Positions 11,022-21,362 of a stretch of DNA of 64,000 nucleotides are shown here, piece by piece. Position 1 is the stretch's first letter. Every line of letters starts with the position of its first letter. Under the pieces are notes generated by a model that was given only the letters and a program-made list of their open reading frames with translations, was not told where the DNA came from and ran no database searches. The DNA comes from Plantago major. Lineage: Eukaryota > Streptophyta > Magnoliopsida > Lamiales > Plantaginaceae. The stretch lies in NCBI GenBank assembly GCA_026545765.1, contig CM048842.1, positions 73,606,871-73,670,870 on the forward strand, read 5' to 3'. The position numbers and the translations under genes are program-made.

Positions 11022-11025
11022 AATT

Positions 11026-12290
11026 TGATGTGCTCAAATTAATACTTAGAAAACCAAGTAGTAAGCAATTGTTGTAGACAAACAAAGCTAAACCACAGAG
11101 TCGTTCGCTAAGGAATTAATTAAGCGCCGTAGCAGTGAGAGTAAACATATACTTGTGAGTAACAATTTGATTGGTGGTTTGGTTGTACTTCTAACTAATT
11201 TAACTAAAGCAAAGATTACGATTAACAATGAGAGAAAGATGAATACAGTAGCAAGATCCAATTATGCTAATTCGAACTAGGGATAACACTCATATTTGTC
11301 ACGCGGTCGTTGTACACCAAATCAATCAATTCGATTCAACCAATTGTTCTTAGAAAATATTATACTGGAGAAATCGTGAGTCGTCAATTCACGATCCTTA
11401 AACATGAACAATTTAGAGAATTTAATACGGACTTATCGAATTGAAGGTTTTTACGAAGATTCTATACGAGACTAACCTATATGAGTGATTTGATAAACCC
11501 TAGAACGAATATGCATAATCTTCACATACTACTGTATTCAAAGGTGTTTAACTACTCATACTTGATGATTGCATATAGAGATTAATGGTAAAAATCATAT
11601 GAAACATAGATGATAAACTCACACGCAATAACATACAATTCAATCGATAACATAAAGAACGAATCGTAGAGAACAAAGCAATGGGGAAATCAATACCAAT
11701 AATCTTGATGAATAAATTCAATGAATAACCAAGCTCCAAAGATGTCTCAATGTTAATGTGTATATCTCTAGAGCTTTTTTTTCTCAAAACTAGGTTAAAA
11801 GAAGTATGAAAGAAAAGAATCAAAATTCTAATCTAATAAGGAAAACAAAACTGATTATACGTCTCTCGCCGCGGCGAGCATCTTTCTTCAAAACAGGGGA
11901 GTCAATCGCAAAATCTCGCCGCGGCGAGCCTTCTTTATTGCAATATATATAACCTTCGCATAATCTCGCCGCGGCGAGCTTCAATCTTCAAATCAAATGC
12001 TCCATTCGCGAAATCTCACCGCAACCGACCAATTCATTCGTCGCGGCGAGCCTTCTCTCAATTTCCAGTTGCAAGCTCGTAAAATCTCGCCGCGGCGGAC
12101 TGAATTCCTCGCTGCGGCGAGCCATGCTAAACAACTTGTTCTCATTCGGCTCAAAAGACATCGATTTCTACAAAATATAAACAAAATACCAAAGCGTAAA
12201 AACGAACTAAAAAGACTACAAAACTAAAGACAAAGACTCACAAAGACCGCTAAAAAGGACCAAATGAGACGTTAGAATATTGTCTCATCA
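11026..12290 (-). repeat. 5' LTR of the Athila-like element (1265 bp)
   Basis: On the plus strand it starts TGATGTGCTC and ends GTCTCATCA, giving inverted ends TGATG/CATCA, and it abuts the primer-binding site. It is homologous along its length to the solo LTR at 57356-58763: shared blocks include CTTAGAAAAC.AAGTAGTAAGCA and GACCGCTAAAAAGGACCAAA. The middle holds a cluster of CG-rich palindromes (11865-12123) that is different in the other copy. Confidence 0.85.
11865..12123. repeat. Cluster of GC palindromes CTCGCCGCGGCGAG in the Athila LTR
   Basis: The 14-bp perfect palindrome CTCGCCGCGGCGAG occurs at 11865-11878, 11915-11928 and 11965-11978. Diverged copies follow at about 12016, 12045, 12086 and 12110. 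Spacers of roughly 35 to 50 bases are AT-rich and unrelated, so the palindromes, not the spacers, are what repeats. Confidence 0.85.
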
Positions 12291-13091
12291 ATGTGAAATT
12301 CACCAACCCTTTGATAAACAGCTTAAGGTTGTTTAAAGTCGATATGTGGCACTTAATAACTTGAAACGGCTAAGAATAAAATTTAATAATTTAAGTGTGG
12401 AAAGTGTACATTTGAGTGCTAATGAGGTCTAAAATGTAAACGACTATGTTACTAACTACATGCCTGTATTTTGTCTATAGAAAACACTAATGTTTTTACC
12501 TTAACACCCTAAATTATCAATAATAACACTAATATTTGTTTGTATTTTTATATCTTTATTGTAGACCAGTGACGGATGCAGGGGTCAGGCATTTCTGCTT
12601 GTTTTGATCATATTTTTGTTTTTTCCACCTTTCTAGACACCCTGAAATTTCATTATAGGTTTTCCCATGTTGTAGACGGTTTTCAGGGACTTACTTAAAG
12701 TTGTAAGTTAAATATTATGTAAATGAATAAATAATAAATAATGAATAAACTATGAAGATAGTGAGTTGGTAAGGTTGTAAATATGATAAATTAATTAAAA
12801 TATTAGTAAAGTAATCTAGTGCGTTTAGTTATTAAAAAATGAAACTACGAAGCTTTGATGAGACTAATAAACGAAGTAGTATGTAAGTGTGAAACTTGTT
12901 CTCAGACGAATGAAGTATAATTTAAAGATTTTAAAGTTTGTATAGGTTATTTGGCATAAAATTTCGACATAGTTTTATTTTAACAAGCTTATGAATAGTA
13001 ATTTGATTTTATGTAAGAGGAATTATGACTTAAGTAAATGTTTAGTTGTATGATATATATGAAACTGATGAATATTGAATTATCTGAGTAT
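12291..13091 (+). other. AT-rich intergenic sequence
   Basis: No gene or recognisable repeat family is seen in these 800 bases between the Athila LTR and the hAT-like element. Confidence 0.5.
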
Positions 13092-13283
13092 TTAGTCGAC
13101 AATAGGGGTGTAAATGAAACGAACGTTCGTGAAAATTTTACGAAAAATTTCAGTCAACGCTCAGTTCGTGTTCGAGATTGACCTAACCAAACAGTTCGCG
13201 AACATGTTTGTTAATTAACGAACACGAGCATATAATTTATTTCGGTAGTTCGCAAACTGTTCGCACTACAAGAAAACAGGGTT

Positions 13284-13666
13284 TTAGCGACGGAATTATC
13301 CGTCGCTAAGCCCCCTGTCGATCCGTCGCTAAGGCCTTAGCTACGGATAGACGCCCATCTTAATGACGGGCGTCTCTAAGGCGAATTAGCGACGGATTGT
13401 TATCCGTCGCTAATAGCCACGGAATTGGCGACGGATGGGCGTTGACCCTTCCGTCGCCATTAGAGACGGATAAATATCCGTCTCTAATCTAATTAGGGCT
13501 AGAACGCCCTGATTCGTTGTTTAGCGACGGATAATTATCCGTCGCTAAATAACGAATTAGGGAGTGCTACCCTAATTCGTAGTTAGCGATATCCGTTGCT
13601 AAATTACGAGTTAGGGCGTTCTTTCCCAAATTCGTAGTTTAGCGATGGATAATTATCCGTCGCTAA
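13284..13666. repeat. Left subterminal repeats of CACTA 1
   Basis: About a dozen copies of TAGCGACGGAT(A) and its complement TATCCGTCGCTA are arranged as facing pairs. These are the expected binding sites of the TNPA-type protein. The right-end counterpart is at 17808-18105. Confidence 0.9.
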
Positions 13667-13914
13667 ACTACTGTTTTTTTTTAAATTTTTTAAATTTTTT
13701 TTTTTATAATTTTCACCTGCTTTTTCAAACAATATAATAGTGATATGTCACAAAGGGGAAATTGCATTAATTAACAACAACGATTTGTCCAAAAAACAAA
13801 TTATCCAAAATAAAGTCTACATATCCGAATATAAATCCAAATATCCAACAAAGTAAAAAGTAGCATAGTATCAAAAACATCACAACATCACTGAGACGAG
13901 GGGCCGGGAGTATT

Positions 13915-14801
13915 CTAGCTCATATACAAGCGGCAGAGCTCTTCCATCCTCTGATTCATACGAGCCTGCTCATCCATGAGATTTCCAATCTCAGTCTGGT
14001 GAGGTGTCACTGCTTGATTCACCATATGCTCGACCTGCACCTGTGTGTAAACACCACCATGTCCCTGAGATTGCTGCTGGGACACGGAGAAGCTCTGCGT
14101 CAGTGTCTCGCCATAACTACCAAGACCATAAACCCGACCCTTGTTGTCGGGTCGGTTGACCTGTAGAAAGATCCGGTCTTGTTCTTCCACGGACAACTCC
14201 TCACCCTCGAGCAGCCTCTCCGCAATGATCCGCTCCACCTCACTCTGTAATAGTCAAGTGTATACGAAATGAGCTACAATTTCATATTTAATTTATAATA
14301 CACATGCATATACAACTGTAACACTTAGCAAATACACATACCGCAATAAGCTCGGACTTCTGGTCCACCCAAACGCCGTTCTTGAACTTCCCCATCTTCA
14401 TTTCCTCTAGGCAAGTCTTGGGTTTGTTCAGGTTCAGCTAAAGAACATTATATATTGCAACAAGTAGTTAGTAAGTTGGTAGGAATGCAAACAAGTGGTA
14501 AATTGGTATAAATGAAAGCAATACACATGTGTACAAATCATGTTGTAATCAGAACACACATATATATACTTACCGACATCTGGCGATCAGTGACAACAGC
14601 TCGTAACCCGTAGTGATGCCTGGCAGAGCCCTTACCATCTCGCGGCTCAGTCAGCCTGTTCTTGTAGGACTGATCCTCGACGTGATTAGTGCTCCAATAC
14701 TCATGCCACATAGCCCACTCTTCGTCCCCAATATGCCTATACTGTGGCGGCTTTCCTTTGTCTCGGTATTTTTTCATGTCAGCCACCATATGCCTATACA
14801 A
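13915..14801 (-). pseudogene. TNPA-like (plant Ptta/En/Spm) gene remnant of CACTA 1
   Basis: Two minus-strand segments belong to the second CACTA gene. The first (14801-14538) has KYRDKGKPPQYRHIGDEEWAMWHEYW, a conserved block before the coiled coil, and the second (14238-13915) has RPDNKGRVYGLGSYG followed by a Gln-rich, helical tail (MNQRMEELCRLYMS). RVYGLGSYG is a signature I associate with the plant transposase Ptta/En/Spm family, whose members bind subterminal repeats and help excision. More of the gene may lie in 15400-15900 (a conserved-looking WPQQSSDDLHEIFKL segment around 15480-15540). Introns and stops separate the parts, and a 71-bp satellite-like array sits inside the gene, so it is not functional. 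Confidence 0.75.
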
Positions 14802-14944
14802 TGTGAGCCCAAACTCTCAAAACAGCCACATCCGGGAATAAGGCCAGTCGGAATGTAGTATTTTTCTACATTCCAATTCCATTCAAAGTAAAAATTAATG
14901 CCCCAAGGTCATAATTTCAAGATAAACAATGGTGCATTTCACCC

Positions 14945-15324
14945 AAGTGGCTAACATACCACACAAATTGTCCTAGAATTTACTAACACCATGGTGACTA
15001 ACATATCACCCAAGTAAGTGGCTAACATAACACACAAATTGTCCTAGAATTTACTAACACAATGGTGACTAACATATCACCCAATTAAGTGGCTGACATA
15101 CCACACAAATTGTCCTAAAATTTACTAACACAATGGTGACTAACATATCACCCAAGTAAGTGGCTAACATACCACACAAATTGTCCTAGAATTTACTAAC
15201 ACAATGGTGACTAACATATCACCCAAGTAAGTGGCTAACATACCACACAAATTGTCCTAGAATTTACTAACACAATGGTGACTAACATATCACCCAATTA
15301 AGTGGATAACATACCACACAAATT
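14945..15324 (+). repeat. 71-bp tandem repeat, five copies plus a partial one
   Basis: The unit begins AAGTGGCTAACATA at 14945, 15016, 15087, 15158, 15229 and 15300, exactly 71 bases apart each time, with only a few substitutions. It lies within the CACTA element between exons of the TNPA-like gene, so it behaves as an intronic minisatellite. Confidence 0.97.
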
Positions 15325-16009
15325 AGTAAACTAGTTCATTAATCGATTCTCTCTACAAATAAAGCATTGTAACATTTACCACAACAAATTGTAACATTTA
15401 AGCTTACCCGAAGCTCATCAAAGTAGAAGTGCTTCGTCTCAGCCTTGAGTGTGCTCCACTTTTCGCCTCCCTAGCCCGGCAACTCCCTCCTAAGCTTGAA
15501 TATCTCATGCAGGTCGTCTGAAGATTGCTGAGGCCACAACCTGCAGTTATGAATGACATATAGAAGAGTACATATATTTATTAGACAATTCATGTGACAT
15601 ATATATAAACACTTATCTTAAGTTATGTTCTACAAATGTATATATAATACTTACTTCCTCCTGCCATTAGGGAAAAACACCAACTTCCCCTCCCACGTAG
15701 CACCATCGACGATCTCGGTATATGGACACCCGTCAAAGTGCATCACAGTCCATAACCACCACCGACGTCCCCATGCTCGATCCATCGAGTCTAACTAACA
15801 TGAGAGTAGTCGATCCACTGTGGCTACTCTCGGACTCTCAGGTGAACCACAGGTCCCACTAGACACAGGAATCTGGTAACTGCACTTTCTTTGCCGGGGC
15901 ATCTGCAAAAAGCACATGACAAACACAAATAAATTGTATTAGTATAAATTAAGACATGAATTGGCATGTAATGGGAAAAGCAAGCATATAACAATTAAGA
16001 TACATATAA

Positions 16010-17770
16010 TCTACACTACACACATACTCTGATCCTCGTCACCAATGGTTAAGTCTACATATATGTCTTCGTGCAGGTCAATGTACTCATCACAAGCGTC
16101 TACAGGATTTCTCGCTGTTTCATCGACAACCTCTTCTTGGTACGAGTTGGTAGTTGATTTGTCCTTATGAACGTACTCAACTCTGGAGCGAGCTTGTATG
16201 TATTCTTTGCCAACCGCCTTATCGCGTTTAGCTTGGATATTCAATGAACATCACTTGGCGTGCTTGAGCCGCCAAGATAAAAGGTTCGTGCCATGCGGTA
16301 CCTCCTCCTATGGTTAATCTCAACCATTTGATATTGCTCGTGCACCCTCGTACCATTTTGACCGGATCATACCAATGACATCAACGAGCGGTTCTTTTCA
16401 GAGGCACACCGGCATATTCAAGCCTCACAATTCGTTTAAGTTTTCCATAGAAATCAAACTAATCATCACCTCCATTTTGATCAGCCCCTTTCACACAGAC
16501 CCCACAATTGCTAGTAGACTTGGACGTGTCAGAATCCATTGTGTGAAATCTAAGACCATTTACTATATACGATGGAAAAACGTATACTCGACTGAATGGC
16601 CCCTCTGCTAAAGACTCTAAGTAAGGACATGTGACTTGGTTTACAGGATCTCGGACATAGTCCCCGAACCAATCAGGAAATTCAATTGGCAACTTCTCTT
16701 CAAGCAGTTCTTCAAGTGTGTCATCTGCCATATTTGGATCCATCTTCAGACAACGCATTTTGAAAATGCTGTGGACATGATGACATGATTAGATATTAGT
16801 TAGAAGTTCAAATTTATGTGTTATAATAAGTAAGCTGCTCACCTAGAAAAGATCTTCATAAATTTATCAACTTCAGCACAGTTCGAGAGGACATAATAGT
16901 GGGCTGCCTTCACCTCCTTATCTGTCAGCCATTATGTATTCCTTTCGCCCATAGGTCTACTTGAGATCCTAAATATTGAAAGTGTAACTTCATCATCCTC
17001 TTGAACTTCATACGTGTCTGCATTTCTGGCCGGCCTAGATGCCTTAGTGAGCACGTGGTCTCCAAAGTAATAGCTGCAGAAGATGGCGACTTTACATCTC
17101 ACGTATGCATTGCCGCCACCCTCGAGCTTACCTTTGTTGCTGACGTACTTCTTCAATTTTCCCAAATACCTGTAAGTTGTATATATATTTAGGTAAGATA
17201 ATGTTCCTTTGGAAAAAAGAACATTTTAAGTAAATGGATGCCTTTATTACACACCTCTCGAATGGATACATCCATCGATACTGAACCGGTCCAGCATGTC
17301 TCGCTTCATGTGGGAGGTGAACCAGCAAGTGCTCCATAGAATCAAAGAAGCTCGGTGGAAAGATACGCTCGAGTTTGCATAGAATCAATGGTATGTTGCT
17401 TTCAAGATTTGCTAACACTTCATCCTCAAGCACCCTTGAGCATAAATTCTTGAAAAATAAGCTCGGTCGTGAGAGCTCCATATAGGCTTAGGTAGTAGTT
17501 CTCGAAATGCAACAGGGAGAAGCCTCTCCATGAACACATGGCAATCGTGGCTCTTCATCCCATACATCTTTGTCTTCTTCAAATCCACACACCCTCCCAA
17601 GTTCGATGCATAACCATCGGGGAACTTCAATCCCCTCACCCAATCAAACAGCTTATTCCTAGCTTCAATGTCAATTGTGTAGGCTGCCTTGGGCCACAGT
17701 CCCTTATCATTCCGCTTTGTCAATTCAAGCCTATTACAAAATGTATCCAACTCAGATCTAGATTCAACTG
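16010..17770 (-). pseudogene. TNP2-type CACTA transposase, C-terminal half
   Basis: Read right to left. The first segment is TNP2 sequence (GLWPKAAYTIDIEARNKLFDW, then GLKFPDGYASNLGGCVDLKK, then MKSHDCHVFMERLLPVAFRELLP). It is followed in another frame by the DUF4218 region (FFDSMEHLLVHLPHEARHAGP...YRWMYPFERC), then AYVRCKVAIFCSYYFGDHV and, near 16460-16760, the DUF4216-like part (FPDWFGDYV and NGLRFHT). The catalytic DDE core upstream is missing. TNP2 cuts CACTA ends. Several frameshifts and stops plus the N-terminal deletion make it dead. Confidence 0.88.
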
Positions 17771-17807
17771 TATCCTTTGTTTTCCCAGATCAATTGTGTA
17801 GGCTGCC

Positions 17808-18105
17808 TTGGACTATCCGTCGCTAGATTTTCATTTTTCGATTATTTTTATTTTTTTAAATTTCTTTTTCCATTTTTTAATTTCTTTTCCAATTTTGGTC
17901 AACGAATCTAGCGACGGATAATCAGATAGATTATCCGTCGCTAGATTTAACGACGGATAAGACTATCCGTCGTTACATATAACGACGGAAATGCTTATCC
18001 GTCGTTAGAACTAGCGACGTATTTTATCCGTCGCTAGAGCTAGCGATTCGTCGCTAGCTAGCGACGGATAAAATTCGTCGCTAATTTGGCGTGGCTAGTA
18101 ACATA
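17808..18105. repeat. Right subterminal repeats of CACTA 1
   Basis: Paired copies of CTAGCGACGGATAA and TTATCCGTCGCTAG, the same motif family as the left end and as CACTA element 2. Confidence 0.9.
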
Positions 18106-18211
18106 TTTTCCTGTAGTGTCGTGAACAAATTATATTTATAATAATTTTATATATGGAGTATAATATTTTCTAACATAATCTATTATTTCCATTTTTCACT
18201 AAGTTATAATA

Positions 18212-18448
18212 CTCCCATCGTCCCAAATTCATTTACCCGTACGGCCACAAATTTCAAGATAAATTGAATAAAGTAGGGAAAGATGGTAATAAAGTAGTAA
18301 AGATGTTGAATAAAGTAGAAGAGATGGTGAATAAAGTGTGAGAGAGATTGAATAAAGTAGGAGATATATTTTTCTTTAAAGGAATGATAAGTTCAAATTG
18401 AGACGTCCGAAAATGGAATGCAAGAAGTTGAATTCGGGACGGATGGAG
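18212..18448. mobile_element. Stowaway-type MITE (237 bp)
   Basis: It has inverted ends CTCCCATCGTCCCAAATTC and (inverted) CTCCATCCGTCCCGAATTC, flanked by TA on both sides. This is the classical plant Stowaway/mariner structure. It sits inside the hAT-like element, to the right of CACTA 1. Confidence 0.85.
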
Positions 18449-18629
18449 TATTTTCTAACCTAGGCTACAGAAAACCTATAATAGCTCGTGGACATATTGA
18501 AACCTTAACGAACTGAACATGAACAACTGTTGAGATGTTCGATGAATATGAACATAACATATATTAACGAACAAACGTTCGTTAAGGTCAATGTTCGGTT
18601 CGTCCGGTTCGAAATATACCCTTAGTCGA

Positions 18630-20100
18630 TAGTCTACTAAAGATTTTAGTGTGAATGGGAGGATTAGTTACTTGTAAAGAGGAAACTTCATTGAGAGGTT
18701 TTTATTTTGGTTCAGTCGTTCGGAAAGGAAATTACGGGAAATGACCCAAAGCAAAGTCAGTGTGCTCTCTCGTCAAAAGTCGAGAGACCAATGTCATTGG
18801 AAAGAAGGTGAGGGTCCCACATTCGAGAAAAGGCGACACTTTAGTAAACGTAGCTTACGTCATTTGAATTATGTCATCACATGACTACAAAACGCGGCAA
18901 AACTTGCCTAAGTTCCAACTTAACTTTAAATAAATGGTAACAAAATAGTGTTTGTTTTAAAATTTTATTACTTAGGGTTGGCACACAATTTTATGTAAAA
19001 AGTTAAAGTAATAAAAAAATATAAAAAAAGTGGACAAAAAAGTACTTTGAGTGACAAATATTTCATTTGTGTGTAAGTTAAGATTGTTTATATTATTTGT
19101 TGTGTGTGGGGTAGCTTCTTTTTTTTAGTAATGTATGAAGTTTTGTGGGACGACTAAAAATGACAAATATATGAAGTTCTGCAGGACGGAGAAAGTATTG
19201 ATTATACATAAAAATAATTATTACAAATTAGTAAAAACTCTCTATAAATTAATGATTTTGTTAATTTTAATAACTTTAAAATGAAACATTACAATATTAA
19301 TGTAATCGCCCCCTTAATTACATATTTAATTAAAACATCTATTTTGCAAACCAATATACTTAAAAAAACAAATCAATCTATCTTAGTTTCAAACCGTTTG
19401 AGTCATTTTGAATCATATTATACTAGCATAATCAAATCATATGAATAACGCAAACATCTCATGCACCATTATAGAAGCATCCACACACAAAAATGAGCAT
19501 TTCATCAAGCTTATGAATAGACAAACATCCCATGCATCATTATACAAGCATCCAAAGCACCATCAACATTACTCAAAATAATTAGCATCATCAAATAATC
19601 ATATTGATGTTTGGTCGAATAGTGATCCTTTAATAATTAGAACAATTTTGAGAATCAATTAGTCAATTATTATGATGCCTGTAATTGTATTTTTTTTTTA
19701 CTAATACTATAATTAATTTATGGAATATTCATCATAAGTTTCGAAAAATCGATCAAAAACCCTGAAAAACAATAAAAAAATGGTTTGACAGCTTTACATC
19801 TGCCAAAATAGCTGTTGTGGCAGCCTGCAAGTGCGGATTTGGCAGCCATGAGGCTGCCAGCTACTTTGCTGTAGCCTCCCGGCTGTAGAAACTACAAGAA
19901 CTCGAGCTTCGATGGGAGCTTCAAGCTTCGAGATCGAAGCTTGAAACAACTCCGATCTGAGCTGCTGTTCAACTCCGATATGGAGATGGGAGCCATCCGG
20001 TAGTACTTGCTAGATTTGGGGATTGCGGAAACTTTTTGGGTAGAATCATAATATTCTGAAGTTAATGGATTATTTTATAACTAATATAATTGTATGATGA
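18630..20100 (+). other. AT-rich intergenic sequence
   Basis: No gene is seen. A fragment at about 19140-19200 (GGGACGACTAAAAATGAC, GGACGGAGAAAGTA) resembles a decayed mariner-type MITE end. The rest carries no recognisable feature. Confidence 0.45.
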
Positions 20101-20119
20101 TTTGTAATATGTTAAAATA

Positions 20120-20290
20120 TAGTGTTGCGAGCATCATTGGTTAGGTTGAGGTGTCATAAATCAGAGGTTATGGGTTCAAGTCTCGTCAAATGCGGATTGT
20201 GTTCTACTGTATTGTATTTGTGATAGTTGATTCCTTTGTAATGGTTGATAGATTGAATAAATATATTAATTGATTTGATGTAATAGTACT
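20120..20290 (+). mobile_element. Possible tRNA-derived SINE
   Basis: GGTTATGGGTTCAAGTCTCG resembles the B box of a tRNA promoter, and TCATTGGTTAGGTTGAGG about 35 bases upstream resembles an A box. They are followed by a TTG-rich body, as in plant SINEs. No target duplication was identified. Confidence 0.4.
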
Positions 20291-20333
20291 ATGATTGTAA
20301 TACTGATATTCTCAAAAAAAATTTAAAAAAAAG

Positions 20334-20334
<1 letters not shown>

Positions 20335-20416
<82 letters not shown>
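20335..20416. repeat. (TA)n microsatellite
   Basis: A pure run of about 40 TA dinucleotides. Its length is likely variable between individuals and between assemblies. Confidence 0.98.
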
Positions 20417-20419
<3 letters not shown>

Positions 20420-21010
20420 TTGCGTTTAGTAAAAATTGTCTCGCATTTAAAAACCGGCCATTTCAAGAACTGGCCGGTTTTAAAACCGGCCACTTCTTCA
20501 TCCGCAATTTTTTTTTCTTTCTTTCTTTTAAATGTCTAAACGTCGGAATTTGGACATGGTTCCTCTTGAAATTTGTAGATCTTGGTCTTATCTACGCGTG
20601 GACACCAAGATCAGGTCAATCGGAGTTCATGTGATAAATTTATAGCCAAAATACCAAGGCTGCTCCATCGTAGTTCGAATTTCGCGCGCTTTCACTTAAA
20701 CGACTCTAAAATATCCGTCCGAACTCCAAATCCACTTCCGTTTCGACCGATCAACTCCGTTTTCAACCAACTTTCAGGTCTTGGATTGTATAAACAAAAT
20801 ATTTTCTGATTTTTTTTTTAATTTTCCGATTCATGTTTAGTGTGTTATTTTGTGTTCGATCGTGCATGTTAATATTTTTGTGTTTGCGTAAACGTACATG
20901 CGTTTCCGATTTTTCATTAAGTTTATAATATTTTTTTGAGTTAGGGGCATTTTGGTCAATTTACAAATATTTTGTGTTGCGTTTAACAAAAATTGTGTTG
21001 TGTGTAACAT
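20417..21010 (+). mobile_element. MULE terminal-repeat relic enclosing an Athila-type LTR fragment
   Basis: 20820-21010 is clearly homologous to the right terminal repeat of the MULE at 34298-34851: shared blocks include TTATTTTGTGTTCGAT, TTTTTGTGTTTGC, GGGCATTTTGGTCAA and TTGTGTTGCGTTTA. 20417-20530 shares the GTGTTGCGTTTAG motif and the CCGGTTTTAAAACCGGCC palindrome found inside that repeat. Between them, 20580-20775 matches the solo LTR at about 58430-58615 (ACCAAGATCAGGTCAATCG and CCACTTCCGTTT). The relic therefore seems to be a non-autonomous MULE carrying a piece of an LTR, ending about 350 bases before the dynamin ATG. Confidence 0.6.
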
Positions 21011-21286
21011 TGGTTACTATTCCAAATTACCCAAAACTTTTTCTCGTTTCACCTATCAGTGAATCGTTGTAGTTACTCTTTGACTCTTGAAATTTACAGT
21101 AGTCATCTTTGGAAACTTTGAAGATTAAAGAAAGCTACTCTCTCTCACTTTGATTATACACTTAAACCAACGGAAATGAAAATTTGGAAATCGATTGTTT
21201 GATCAATTCCGAGTTAACGTCGTTAATCGTAACAATGAAATAGAAATATCAGTACGGACAGTCTTTCACTTTCCCTTTCTCCCCTC

Positions 21287-21294
21287 TATATAAT
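21287..21294 (+). promoter_or_regulatory. TATA box of the intact dynamin gene
   Basis: TATATAAT lies 69 bases upstream of the ATG in a CT-rich context, consistent with a short leader and strong core promoter. Confidence 0.6.
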
Positions 21295-21362
21295 CAGTAG
21301 TCTTCTTCTCCAACAATCCTCAAACCCACAGTCACTCAAACAAGCTCACTAAACACACAAAA

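Larger units (their letters stand above)
9035..12290 (-). mobile_element. Athila-like Ty3 element, 5' part, cut by the Tat insertion
   Basis: On the minus strand, in order: a 5' LTR (12290-11026), a tRNA-Asp-type primer-binding site, a shortened gag, protease and the start of reverse transcriptase. The reading stops exactly where the Tat 3' LTR begins, so the Tat element landed in this Athila-like pol. The rest of pol and the 3' LTR would be beyond the left edge of the window. The tRNA-Asp primer and the retropepsin motif DLGASINL are typical of the Athila lineage. Confidence 0.85.
13264..18118 (-). mobile_element. CACTA element 1 (4855 bp), deletion derivative
   Basis: The left end is CACTACAAGAAAAC, the right end is the inverted CTGTAGTG, and both are flanked by TCG (13261-13263, 18119-18121), the 3-bp duplication of CACTA elements. 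Long subterminal arrays of GCGACGGATA in both orientations follow at each end. Inside, on the minus strand, are the C-terminal half of a TNP2 transposase and a degraded TNPA-like gene. The TNP2 N-terminal half is missing because the coding region is joined directly to the right subterminal repeats, so it cannot move on its own. Confidence 0.93.
13100..18621 (+). mobile_element. hAT-like non-autonomous element with 8-bp target duplication
   Basis: TTAGTCGA occurs immediately outside both ends (13092-13099 and 18622-18629), the 8-bp duplication expected of hAT elements. The ends are imperfect inverted repeats: AGGGGTGTAAATGAAACGAACG at the left (13103 on) and, inverted, GGGTATATTTCGAACCG at the right. 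Subterminal sequence is rich in GAACGTTCG-type repeats. Without the CACTA and Stowaway elements inside it, only about 430 bases remain, so it is a MITE-sized element with no transposase. Confidence 0.7.

Noticed and set aside
14945..15324. Regular repeats that could look like a CRISPR array
   Set aside because: The 71-bp units are contiguous with no unique spacers and lie inside a plant CACTA transposon.
20120..20290. A functional tRNA gene
   Set aside because: Only B-box and A-box-like segments are present; no cloverleaf can be drawn, so a SINE is more likely.
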